A stretch of DNA of 64,000 bases from Lunularia cruciata (Eukaryota; Streptophyta; Marchantiopsida; Lunulariales; Lunulariaceae): positions 75,972,931 to 76,036,930 of the forward strand of contig OX419755.1 in assembly GCA_948567375.1 (NCBI GenBank), in the 5' to 3' direction. A program made the translations under genes and the position numbers. Below are positions 23,311 through 35,707 of this stretch, piece after piece; the first letter of the stretch is position 1; each line of letters starts with the position of its first letter. The notes beneath the pieces are model-generated. The model saw nothing but the letters and a program-made list of their open reading frames with translations, was not told the DNA's origin and searched no databases.

Positions 23311-25640
23311 CATCAAGATGGTCCTTAGTAGACGTACTTCTTTCTCCATTGTATCACCTGAAACAGTTAACCAGGACTACAACTTGGTCTTGATCAAAAA
23401 CCAAGATCCTCTAAACCCTCTACTTGCTAAGCTAAGCGCACAATTTGGATGAAGCACGTTAAGCTGAACTTGTTTCCATTATTTGCAGTTATGATCGTAC
23501 AATTGTTCGGTAGTAACGGAGGTCAAGTTCCACAACCTGCTGTCTGGACCTTGACATTTGATTCAAAATAACCGTATACACAAGGTGAGTTTATTAAAAG
23601 CTGAATCACCTATGCACAAGTGCCAAGGTCAAAGCTACCACTAGGGTAATGGTCCAGTTCGTTGGTAACGATTCAATTGCATGTACCAAAACTAGTTGTG
23701 AAGTATGACAACTGCTTCAATTTTTCCAATTTGTGTGCATCACGGTCAGGAATTTGGAAGGACAAATCTCAACGATCAAGTGACCCAATCAAGCTGGAAC
23801 TATTGACTGCTCCTAATGAATTCTTTCCAGAACTATAAAGAGTTATAAGTGCGATACGCATACTGAAGAGACCCACAGTTCAATTTCATTAATCAGAGCA
23901 AACTTTATTCATATTAGGTATAAAGTTAGTCTTTATTCATATATGCGTGTATATGTATATATATATGCCAACTTGGCCATGTCTGGCCTTTTATGAGAGG
24001 TGATATCCAGAGTATCTGAAGAGTAGGAGGTGCGGAGAAGATGGGACACTAATATGAATTTGCATCATAATATTGGAGGACGTGAAGAAATGGTGGACAT
24101 CTAGTTTCTCCACTAAGTCCAAAGGAATTGGAGGAGACGGGAATTTTTCTTTCTCGATATTTCTGAGATTGAGATTGTCGGATAACTAGTGCTTAGGACT
24201 TAGTTTTGTATGCATACTAGTAAGTATACCTCCAGTTCTTCAAAAGGCCTCAAAGTTTAAATTATGGCTAATTTTTGTCTAAATACGACACTGATTTGGA
24301 ATTGAATGGTATCAATGCTCTGATGGCTTCTTCCTCGTTTGTCAAGATGCAGTTTCTTTTCGGTGCAGGTTGCCTCTCTCTTGCCGATCTTGGTCAGAGA
24401 TCGCGATCGTGTCACAAGTAGAAAAGTTGAGTCACCAGGCGGTGATAATAATACAGCAGGAACTGTGGGGAACACTTTCGGTATTTTAGGTTTCGGAATC
24501 CTTATTGAACTTGCAAGTGGAGTTCTTGAAAGATTGCGATTGGACTTGATTGTTTAAATCAGAACTGTAGTAGCAAGCCGACGTACATGTCTGTTGACAT
24601 CTACAGCTGCATGCGTCTGTTGGCTAATCGGCCAGGATAATTGAAATGCATTTTAAATGTCCCTATGTTGAGTTTGAGAGCGGAAACCGAGAATGTTACA
24701 TACATACTTTTGAACTCCATATGCGTTCTCTTTGCTTCCTTTGATAGTGAAGAGTAAGATACTTAAGTAGAAAATAACTGGCGCTACCGAAACATTGGGA
24801 AACACTTTTGGTTCTTTATTGAGCTTACAAAATGGATTTCTTAAAAGATATATGCCATGCCCCTTTTCAAAATTGACCGTATATTGGGAACTTGGATTGA
24901 TAGTTTACTTCAGTACTGTAAGTACTATAGTGGAAAAATAGACCATATAAGTAATGAGGATATATGTATCAATGAGCATGGAATAAGGGTACGAGTGTGC
25001 ATATGCTCACTAAGGTTCACATGAATTTTCTGAAGTCTAGGGATAAGAAGTTGATGAAAGTAGAGAGGGTTGTGTAAGTAAGGCCAAGTAATAGATCAAG
25101 AGTCAAACAAAGATATGATAAAAAATTACAAGTACTTGAATCTACTATCATAATAAGTGCTAAAAACAAATTGATACTCATGGTATAATAATATATTTGC
25201 TAGTAGAGGCCACTACAGCCCATGCTTATAAAGAAGTTGCTAATGCAATAACCTCTTGTAATGTGAGATCACATCCTCCAATAGTTATCAGAAAAGCTAT
25301 ATGTAGCCTAGACTACTCTTTTGATAGTTATAAGAGTATATGCATAGCCCTAACAAAGTGAAGAAAGTTTAGTATATGTACCAAATGTACACAAATATGA
25401 TAGGAATGCATCTATAGATGGGCAAGTTAAGTGCAAGAGGAGAAGGTATATGGATATAACATCTTATCAAAATGAACTAGATCACTTGTGTGCTCCCCAA
25501 ATAAGAGAGTAATGTGCATAGTTGGTAGCCTAGACCAAAGTGTTTGAGACAAATGTCTCAAAAAGAGTTACAAAAATCATCCTTCCAAAAGAGAGCACAA
25601 AATACTCAAACCCCTACTTGAAATTGGAACCTTGGTGGGA
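23311..25640. other. No gene recognised
   Basis: Short frames only. Around 24470-24540 and again at 24800-24850 a string like AACACTTTCGGT...TTATTGA recurs in degenerate form, and 24590-24760 resembles 29140-29370. These suggest old dispersed repeats rather than genes. Confidence 0.5.
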
Positions 25641-25649
25641 ATTTTGAGG

Positions 25650-26420
25650 GAGTGAGGATTTCATTTGGACTCCAAACCATGCATTTACAAGTCTAGATTT
25701 ACAAACCTTAGGTCTCTAAGTATATGTTAAAAGCATATAGAGCTCTAATTATATCCTCCAAAGGCCCACAATGTGTGATTCATCTAGAAATGAGGAGGAG
25801 AGGCAAGCATGAAAAGCATCTACAACCTCACTGAAGGCAATGAAATGAACTAGGGGAAATCAAGGCCCACTTAAGGAATCTCCTTGGTATGTGCCCTTGG
25901 CAGATGCCAACTATGTGAAATCCGCTATAGTATGGTGGCTAAACAACAAAGGTATCTTTATACCACAAAAAGTATGCACAAATTGAATCAATGAGGGAAT
26001 CTGATCTCCTCTTGAGCAAAGTGCACTAAATACAAGCAAAAAATAATGGTATTGAAGGCATTTGAGACATCCAATTTGACAACTACACAATTGGGATGGA
26101 TGTCCAAGGAAGCTTGGATACCACCAATAACCATCTTGCAACCTCTAGAGGTAGACATGGCAAATTGATGTGGAGATAAAAAAAATTCAAAAAGGATTGA
26201 ACAAATAGTACAAGAGACTATATATAAGAAAAAGTCCCCAATAACAATGGGGCAAACACTATATGTCTCCGCTGAAAGTGTAAGGAGATAAGAAGCACCA
26301 AATAAACATGTAGCTCTAAGTGGCACTATGCCCAAAGTAATATGTTGACAAAAAACAAAGAGAAGAAGAAAATAAAATTTTGATATATCCAATAAGAGAA
26401 GATCACATATGCTCAAAACT
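25650..26420 (-). mobile_element. LINE reverse-transcriptase fragment, same family as 40450-43759
   Basis: The minus strand reads LSPHQFAMSTSRGCKMVIGG, then GIQASLDIHP and KLDVSNAFNTI (about 26030-26150). This is the run leading into reverse-transcriptase motif A (D..NAFN). Below it a decayed match to motif B (near 25895) and then a string resembling the motif C region (near 25780) follow in order, but frames shift and stops intervene. It lacks the zinc-finger, knuckle and endonuclease parts. It is a pseudogenised internal piece of a second LINE copy. Confidence 0.75.
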
Positions 26421-27046
26421 CAATCTCAATGCCACTCACAAAGAAACATATAGAATGGAGTAATGTATGATAAAGAAGGACCCTCTAAGCTATAGCTCCT
26501 CATTTGGGTGATAGTCATCGAGGAAAGGAAGAAGGTTATAAGTTGTAGTTGGATAGAGATTTTATATGGTAGATAAATTATTTGAGGAGAAGAATGATCC
26601 TCTTGGCTACTACATAAGCCCATATAATATAATTAGTTTGTGACACTAACTAATCACCATGAAAAACATTATAATCCTAAAAGCAATCTCTTGATGTCTT
26701 GATGTATCACGTGGGCTAAGAGAAGTAAGGTCCATTGTGGGAACAAGGCTAATAAGGTCTAAGTGGAAACATACATATCTCCCATGGTCATATGACAAGA
26801 TAGCCCATGAAATAAGGAGACACAAAGCCCACTATATGATGTGAAGGCAAAGGGGTCAAATCTTAGTATACATATGTAATCTAAGTAAACCAAGCAAAGA
26901 AAGCCTAAATAAGGTCAAAAAATATAGCTTTAAGTAGGAGTCTAGTGTGGCTTCATGTGATATGAATATAATACAAAGAATTTATAGCAAGATAGGAAGA
27001 GAGATGGATTCTCATCTCATCCATAAGCATCTAGATCTCTATCTAT
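26421..27046. other. No gene recognised
   Basis: AT-rich sequence. Some may be the upstream part of the LINE fragment, but no motif is clear. Confidence 0.4.
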
Positions 27047-27667
27047 TGTTATACCAATAGCTAAAAAAATTATCTAAAGGTGAAAATTGGCTTGGTAACA
27101 TGTGGGAGGATGTTATGTATGATGGGCTAGGTAGATCAGATAGAGTTGTCACCAAATTAGTACTTTTACTAATAGGGCAGAGCCAAAAACAGCCTAAAGA
27201 CTTCATAGCCAATTTTGAAGGTCTAAACGGAGGGAATTAGGCCTCAAAAATATGCAGATTCCCATGCCCAACCCCAACCCCAACCCCAACCCCAAAAGGG
27301 AAGGTTTTTTCCTTCCCTCCCTCCATGTTTGTCTCATTGAGAGCTTTCCAATGGTAACTCACCCACACAATTCTAAGATTCTTGTAGGAAGATTCTCTAA
27401 AGATTCCCTTTGGTCAAAGATGATTTGACCAACCAGATAGGATCAGAACAACATGTCACCCATGCATGCAACTAATCTATGGGTAGAGTTCATTGACATG
27501 TCACCAATCTATGTATTTGATCCAAGGGTGGAGCTTCCTTTGAGGAAATCCTCTTTGCTATATAGTAGTGACAAGGTGCTCCTTTGGGGCATTGGACTAT
27601 TGAGTGTGAAGCTTTGTGTTTCTTCTCCTTTGTTTCTCTTAAGGTCTCCTATCCTTGGAAGATTACA
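27047..27667 (+). repeat. Solo LTR of the chromovirus family
   Basis: Reverse-complement orientation to the 3519-14655 LTRs. It starts TGTTATACCAATAGCT and ends CCTTGGAAGATTACA. The interior shares GGTGACATGTC-type and CCTTTGGGGCATT strings with the other copies. Flanks TCTAT and TTTGT agree at three of five bases. No primer site or coding part lies next to it. Confidence 0.8.
27267..27296. repeat. (CCCCAA)n simple repeat
   Basis: Five near-perfect hexamers inside the solo LTR. The unit differs from the plant telomere repeat CCCTAAA and the run is short, so I read it as a local expansion. Confidence 0.9.
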
Positions 27668-28652
27668 TTTGTGGTGAGCTTAAGTAATCCCTATATGTGG
27701 AAAATTTAGATAAGATTATGTGGATCATTGATGAGAGTGGAATATAAGGACTTGTTGAGGAGGGAAGTGGTGGGTTTATAGAACTAGGAGGAGGAAGCAT
27801 AGTAGGAGAAAAAAGAATGGATTTAAGAAAGAGTATGGAATTCTCCATATAATAATAAACATATGCAGGATCTTCTCCTAGTAAGGACAAAGTATATGCC
27901 GTGGGAGTCCGTGGGATCCAAAGGACTCTATCTAAATGGACTTGATGAATGATATGGCCAAATAGTCAATGATAGGATTTAAACCTTGATTGCACATAAA
28001 GTGTACAAGGTGCTAGATAAGGATTTTTTCTTATGGTAATCCATCTATATCTTCTTACAAAAAACAAAAAAGAGGCATTGTATTAGATATTATTTAGGTT
28101 TCCTCACAAATTATAAGAAACACAACAAACCAAAAACAGAAAGTAAAAAGAGAGAATAATATAAGGATAAAGAATGAAAATGGAAGAAGGATGTGAGAGT
28201 GGCCTATACATGACCAAAGATATCACCTCTCCTTTAATCTCAACTCCACTCTTAGGTCCAAACACAATTAAAATTTTCTCCTACTCATAGTTCCTTCTTC
28301 AATCTTACTCCACTCTCAAATCCAAACACAACTGCAAATTGAGTGCCAGTCACAACCTCTATCACCACTCTAAATGAATTTTGAAAATCTAGGTCTCACT
28401 CTAAACCCTTAGCTCAATTGCCAATACCATGCTTCCAAGTCTCCAGAGCCTGTTTGACTCATATACAACTCATATTATAGCTCCTACTCTTGCTCTAGTT
28501 GTGTTCAGCTCCACCTATGGTGAAAGGGTTTGTTGAGTTCAAGCTATGCATCTTTTATGCTTAATTCATCTTGAGATTGAATAATCTTCAACCTTTGATG
28601 AACCTCAACTCCATCATTTGATGAACTTTAACTATAGAATGCTTACTACTTT

Positions 28653-29000
28653 AATTAATTCCTTGGCCTTGCAAAAGAAGCTATCCACTTTGATTTCAAT
28701 CCTAATTATCATCTTGTTGCTAGTCTCAATACTTTGTTTACTTTGTTCGAAAAAATTATCCAAACTCCTTTTGACCAAAAAATGGTTTAATGCACTCTAG
28801 GCTTCTGAATTTGATCTCAATTTTATTGATTATTCTTTGGTCCTACAAAAGAAATTATCCATTCTGATTTCTATCTTGATTGTAATTTGGTTAGTTGCTC
28901 CTACACTTTGTTTACTTTATTTTCATGAAAATTTTGGAATCCTTTAAACCAAAAATTGGCTTGATGTGCTCTAGGATAGGAATTTTATCTCAATTTCTAC
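28653..29000. repeat. Tandem dimer, unit about 174 bp
   Basis: The string TTGGCCTTGCAAAAGAAGC at 28663 recurs as TTGGTCCTACAAAAGAAAT at 28837, with the following 150 bp alike (for example ACTTTGTTTACTTT). The unit is non-coding and close to a nucleosome length. Only two units are present, so it is not a satellite array here. Confidence 0.85.
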
Positions 29001-32000
29001 TGAATCCACCCTAACAACCACTTTAAACACTTCAACTAAAACCTTAGGAGAATGAACCAATAGAAAAATCTGGATAAAGAATGAAGAATCTAGATCTTTG
29101 AATTTGTTCAAGTTAGAAGTAGCATACAAATATCATTTATTTGACATCCACATCTACATGATCTATTGCTAATTGGTTAGGGTAATTCAAGTGTAGTTGA
29201 ATTGAACTTTGTTCCTTGTTGACATGTAGATCTATATGCTAATAATAGGCCAAGATAATAGAGTTGAAATGAAGTTTGTTATATGTAGTTTGAGATCAAA
29301 CTCTTGCATAGATACTATTTATTAGACTCGATTTGCATTCTCTTTTCATCTTTTGATTGTGAAGTCACTTATGCTATAATTGAGAATGAAACAATCCCTA
29401 GGACATATCATTGTATTGACTAGATATACACTTTCATATCAATATTATTAACATAAGATGGGTTCTCCATTTAAGCCAACTAGAGTGTATGTAGATCACC
29501 CTATTTCATTTATTTTGGACAATGTAAATTCTTTCTTTTCATAAGTCCAAATATGAATTGTAAAATTTCCATAAACACAAACCCAAAGCCTAACTCATAT
29601 TCTAGATATTCCCAGAGCTTATAAAATAAAGAATATAAGAGTTTAAAGAGATTGAAAATTATTCTATTAGATTGAAATACATGTGCATACTGCAATACAT
29701 GATACTGGCACTTTGTAAATATGATAAAATTGTTGGATCATTCCATTCTAGTTGAGGTCAAAGAAAACTAAATAGAAAAGTGCATCTTATGAACTCATTT
29801 GGTTCCAAGGGGTGAATATTGCTCACTTACTTCCTACTTACATCTTGCAAATACTATAAAATATATGTTTGGAAAAATAAATAGCATGAGTTTAGTATAC
29901 AATACTTTGTCTTGAATTGTTTGACAACTCATTGTAATTGTACTTTTATAACATAGACCAATAAGCTTCAAATGGTGCAATGATAATATGTGAAAGGTAA
30001 GGCTAAATTTATCCATGAGGGATATCAAAGAAATCATCATACACATACATCAAAAGCTCATTTTGAAATGTTTGAAAGTATCATTGTTAGACTAAAAATG
30101 TTATTAGATCATTCTAGAAATGTACTCAAATGTTTAAAATTGAGTTGTATGCACAACTTAGTCCTGCATAAAAATGCATCAAGTATTGAAGGATTCTTCT
30201 TTTGTTCATTGATATTTGAAACACTTAAATGTTGAAGAGTATGAAATGAAAAATATATTTTATAATGATTCTATAAGCTATGCAAATAATGTACTCTGTA
30301 TACCAAAATCAAAGAGAAATAACAATTAAGATAGGAAAAAAAGTGAATTCCTTTACATATGAGTGAGATTCAAAAATATAGTATACTTAATATAAAATTG
30401 GCATACTAGCAATATGGCAGGTTTAGGGTTGTTCTATATGAGATTATAGAACAACAAGAAATCAAAATATTAAGCTTGCATGGCTATTCTAACTCATTAA
30501 GGTAAATTTTTAGTATTTATTTTGTATCTTTTAAAACCAAATATTGCAATTAGAAGCTTGCTAGACCTTGCTAGCTTGTTAAGCAACGCAATAAAAGCAA
30601 AGAATCTTGTGGAGCAAAAAGGCAAAAGTAAAGACAAGTGATTCGGCAAAAGGAAGCTTATAGAGCTGAAAGGCATAAGAAAGCTTGTGGAGGAAAAGAA
30701 AAGGAAAAAGCAAAGAGAAACACAGTTTCAAAAGAAAGATTTGGATAAAGGGGCAAAAGAAAAAAAAGAAAAAAAAACACATTAACTATAAGAAGATGGA
30801 TGGACAAATATAAAAGCTAATGTACTTATTATATATAGATAAATTTAATGGCATCCTTTGGTACCTAAAATTAAAATATAAGCAAAGGAGAGTAGCCACT
30901 TTTTGTATATACATGGGGTTACTCACCAACATGAGCATTAAAGTAATGGAATTTTATATAAATTACATTTTAAGGGGATAGTTCCTTAACGAGTTAAGCC
31001 CCTAGTCAAGAGTTATGAGCTAGTGAGAGGTTGAGCATTGCTTCTTCTGTCCTCTTAATTATGTTTCTTTGCATGTTAAATCTAAAATTTGATATATTTG
31101 TATACAAATATTTATTACCTTATGAACATTCTAGAACATGATTTTGATTAGATTTACCTTGGTATTTTAATTTATACCCCTCTTACATTTTGATAAAAAG
31201 ATGTATTAAATATTTTCAAGAAAATTCTTTAGTAGAAAATTATAATTAATAATATATTTTAATTATTAACAGAAAAAAGTTAATAAAATTTTAAAATATT
31301 TCTTACATACTTTAGATAACTTTGCTTCATAAAAACCTCTCATTCTTAAGCATTTTCAAAACTTAACATTTCTTTTGTAATTTTGATGAGCAAATATACG
31401 ATACAAACACGCATTTTATTTTAGGATTAGTTTTGGAAGTTTTTCATAAAGAAGGATCATAATGTGCTTTTTTCATAGAGTTACTAGACTATAATCTTTA
31501 TGCAAAGCGTTTGCAAAGTAATTTTATAAAACTGCATTATACAATTTGAGATCAATTTAATTTCTTTTATCTTTTATGAAAGCCAAATTCAAATTTTTTT
31601 AGGAGTAAGTGTTAAATAAATGATCAAGCAGATCATATTACGCACATGCTCTAACATTTTAAAAAACTGTTCCCAAGGCTAATAAGGGAAAACAGACTAA
31701 AAGCTAGAGTGAGGTAAACGAGAAGAGAAGAGACACCAAAACTGAGTTGAAGAAAATAGGTTATATTATCAATATAAGGTAAGAGGTGACTTAAGATAAC
31801 TTGTAGAAAGGGATCACCAACATCTAGTGTAGTTTCATTCGCTATATGAGATAGTTGTACTTGATTTAAACTGAAACAGTCTGCTCCGTAAAATAAACTC
31901 GCAAGTTTTTTAAACTTTTTCAAGTCAATATCATTTTATCTTTTTGCTACTTTCTTGATTTGAGTCCAAAAACAAAAGTTCAATCCGATGGGAATCAAAG

Positions 32001-32755
32001 TGAGTTTCTCTATCTCTTATATACACAAAGCATCAAGATGATTATACACCCCGCTAATGTATTGAGGGTGTTCTTGTCCCTGGTTTTGAGATATATAGAA
32101 ATAGATCACACTATTTTAAAATTTGCCATGTTAATTGTGTATAATATTTATCAGGTATCATTTTCTGTTTCTTTTTTCTCCGGAGAAATACAATTCATGA
32201 AATTATGGAATTTGATTAACTTTGATCTTCTTCCTTGGATTAAACCAAAGTTTGCTATGCTAAAATGAAATCAGTTTACAGTTATTTATTGGTATTATCA
32301 TCGTCTGCTATGTTATGAAGTATTTCCATGAAATACTATACTATAAATACACTATGGTTGTATCTTTATATGTTTCTAGGTTAGATGTCAAGGATTACAC
32401 CATGGATTAATCATTGCATTCAAAGAAGACGAGGCTCGTTATTTTTGTGTCATATTCAATCAAATAAACTAATCAATTTTCTTTTTTAGTATGGGTGTAA
32501 GAGACGGTTGGTTAAAACCAGTAACCATCTAGCATCTACTAGATTTGCCATTACCTATCTTTCATAATAAGTTCATGTTCAGTACGCTTTGATATGTTTT
32601 TTTGCAGGAAGAAATTTGATCCCGAAACCTCGAAATGAGATGACTCGAGCTACCGTGATGTTATCCAATAAGATAATGAAAATAATTCTGTGTCTTGGTG
32701 ATATATTTGATTCCATGTCTTGGCGATACTTTAGAGCAACGCATAATTTTAAAGG
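29001..32755. other. AT-rich, no gene recognised
   Basis: Frames are short and low-complexity. Degenerate repeats of a GTTGACATGTAGATCTATATGC-like string (split across 29140-29280) resemble 24590-24680. No RNA gene is evident. Confidence 0.5.
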
Positions 32756-32795
32756 GGCGACCGCGTAGGATAACAAGAAGGGTGGGAAGACAACG
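32756..32795 (-). mobile_element. LINE 3'-tail copy, very short
   Basis: Reads GGCGACCGCGTAGGATAACA on the plus strand, the reverse complement of the LINE 3' end. Only about 40 bp remain. Confidence 0.6.
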
Positions 32796-32799
32796 CACA

Positions 32800-35460
32800 T
32801 TTAATGTTACTCATTTTTCTACTAAACCAATTTGCCCCGAAAGCTGAATTTATATAAGTTCAAAATTGCAATTTAATTTGGATACGTTACTTCCTGTCTT
32901 TCCACAGGAAAGAAATACTTGGATGCTGAGATGAGACTTCCAAATAAGACCTTTCCTCATGAATACAAGCAATCAGAGGAAAATTCGATTCCGGTTCCGG
33001 AGTTTAAGATATGGTATGTGATCTTTGGACGATAAAGATGCGAAATCAAGCAAGAACTCATTGGCAAGATGAAAGAATCATATGCAGTACCTGTATGGTA
33101 ATGCATATGAGTCCTTGTAGTTACAGGTGTTTCCCGCTTCTGCCGCTTCGAATTCACACGCCACAAGAACTGACTTCAGTGTTGAGATCGAAAGGCAAAT
33201 TGGATTGGGAGAATCGGGGGGATGCGGAGAATGAATGTGAATGTAAACGATGGAGAACTTTGGTAGAGAATCCCTCGGGGTCACTAACGGCAGCCTTTAA
33301 GAGCTGAAGAGGACGGACAGTTTATGCGTCTTAATTTTCTTGGCTTGTATTTCTACCATAGTAAGACACAGAAATTTCAAGAACTGAACTCATTCCATCC
33401 GGTTGCAAGTGTACTCAAGCAAGAATTTCAAGGAGCAGAATAACACAGACATGGCCAAGGCGTGTCCTCCACCCGGCGCTGAGTTTCGGGAGTTGTGCGT
33501 GCGCCTGTCGTCTCTGCCCGGCCCACAGGTACCTACATTTTAAATGCAGTCTTGTGTGTCTAGCAGGCGGAGAATAACATTGCAATTTATATCCCTGTAA
33601 ACAGAGCACTGAGAAGAAGGACGACAGCGTAGAAAGCACTAAGAGCTGCAGCGAAGTCTTCTCATCCTCTGTATTTGTCGGTTTGAGGAAGAGGCCACGA
33701 AATGAATTGGAAACCTGTATATCAGGATGAACACGACGACTTATTTGGTTTCTTGCAAGAAAGAGCTAGATGGTGGTTGTTCGACATGTTCACTGTTTAT
33801 TGTCTGATTGTTCGCATGTTTGCTCCCAAGCGTCAGTCCATGATGTCTGTGCATCCGTTGCTGGGGAAGCGAGACGAGTGCTGTGAAGTTGAGTCTCTTG
33901 AGGTAATCGAGGAGCCCAACTAACTTCATTTCCTCTGGAAAAGGAGCAGATACACACAGCTATTTGTCTCTATGTATTTTTAAGTGTTCAACAAGGTCCC
34001 TTACCGCTTTTTTTCAACTTGGATTCTTCTAGCCTCGAATTCAGCTTGATTGACGCCCGTCCGAGGGCAGCCACAGGTGAGTGGAAAAAAATCTCTGTTT
34101 TAACAGCTTTGAGATAGACTTTCACATCCCTCCCCCCCCCCAGGCTAAAACTTGAGACTGGACAGAGTCTTGCGAATGATGTTAGGAGCTCCCTCAATTG
34201 CAATTGAACTATCAGGTTTCAAGACTTATGGAGATCAACTAATGCTTCTGAATGCGTAAGACGGCAATACCCATTACTTCCAATTGCAACCTAGGCTAGC
34301 AACTACCGACTACTGTCACCTGTGGTGTCGCGTTGAGAGTTATAAGTTGTGACGGAGCAGTGTCTTTTTTTCACCAGAATCCGCGTGGGCTGAATTCTCC
34401 CTCTGTAGACTTAAAATTCATGGACCATATGGGTCTTTTCGCAGACCTTAGAACAGACACAAAACAAGCACATGCACAACTGCCAGCTTCGAACTCCCCA
34501 GATACTTTCCCCTGTGGTAAACAACAACGAATGGCCGAACCGTGTAATACACGAGAAGCGAAGAAAGTGGGAATTTGCTCTTCGTGTCCTGAAACGAGCT
34601 TCACGGTCAGGTTGGAGATGTCGTGTTCATTCAAACTTGTTCATCTCATTTACCAGCTAGGCTTCATCAAACTCCTGTACTCTGTTCGACATCTGGAAAT
34701 GGAGCCTATATACGGCTCTTTGCCCCCAAAAGAATATCCGAGCCATCCGCTGACACGGTCTACCGTGAGAACCGAAGTCGAAAGTTAAAACGTTCGACAT
34801 CTTCGGCATAAGTCCTAATAACACTTCCTGCAAACTATCTCGCGATGTTTTGCAATTTCTTACCTTCCATGAGGTAACAGCCTCCTTGTATTTTATCTAA
34901 CATCGCGATGAAGGCACATCCTACACCTCTACTCCTACTGTAGACACTTCAATTACAGAGGCTCAAAACATTCTGCCAGACCCACATCGATGGCTGCTTT
35001 CGAGGATTCCATGGCGCCCGTAGAAAGTTGCATAATTCTGTGCCTTGTTTTAGTTTTCTCGTACCATCATTCTGACAGTGGGCAGACGTTTGAAATCTTA
35101 AGCTGTCTGCAGATGACGGACGGTGTCACAGAACGATAGAATGGTAAGATATATGTGGTCTAAAAGTACCAGCACTGCTGACGGATTCCTCTAGTCCTCA
35201 CCTAACCGTCGGATGCCGATGCGCTTGGTTGCGACCGTCAGATGACCGTCTGGTCGACACATTCGACAAACATCCAGCACGGTTTGTTGGCACCCGGAAT
35301 AGGATGGGGTTGCTGTGTGTCAAGACATGACGCCCGTTCCTTGCGGAGGAATAACTTTCTTTTTAAATATGTGTACCGCGTCATCATGTGAAACAGGACC
35401 CTTCGTTGTGGAGAATCAATCCTGCGTTAATTATAGGTGTTTAAGCGAGGAATGGGTGGA
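32800..35460. other. Gene-poor stretch before the peroxiredoxin gene
   Basis: Composition becomes less AT-rich. A 73-codon plus frame at 33702-33923 (MNWKPVYQDEHDDLFG...) has no family I recognise and could be chance. Nothing else stands out apart from a C9 run near 34132. Confidence 0.4.
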
Positions 35461-35469
35461 CGTCGCTCG

Positions 35470-35519
35470 TCTATTAGCGGATAATCGAGGTGGAATGTTA
35501 ATTATCTGGGATTATCTAG
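35470..35519 (+). promoter_or_regulatory. Cluster of GATAAT/ATTATC boxes
   Basis: GGATAATCG, TTAATTATCTGG and GGATTATCTAGG lie within 50 bp, about 190-240 bp upstream of the peroxiredoxin start codon. GATAA is the core of the I-box/GATA motif, frequent in light-responsive plant promoters. This fits a plastid redox gene but is only a motif match. Confidence 0.35.
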
Positions 35520-35707
35520 GTTGAGCGAGCTCGCGCGCACGGTTCGTGTTGTTGACTATAGCTATGGCTGGCCATGCCTGATCTTTTCGAGGAGAAGAAG
35601 GGTGGGTTTCTACTCGGCTCTGCTACTCGTATTCGGTCATTCTCTCGTCGCCTCGTCATTCTCTCGTTCTACTTCGATTCGCCCTTCACTGCCTTAAGGC
35701 AGCAAAG

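Noticed and set aside
26426-26623. 65-codon minus frame upstream of the LINE fragment
   Set aside because: No LINE or other motif could be recognised, so it was not added to the fragment.
27267-27296. Telomere-like (CCCCAA)n
   Set aside because: Unit is not the plant telomere repeat, the run is 30 bp, and it lies inside an LTR.
33702-33923. 73-codon plus frame (MNWKPVYQDEH...)
   Set aside because: Overlapped by a minus frame of similar length, no family recognised, no splice or promoter support.
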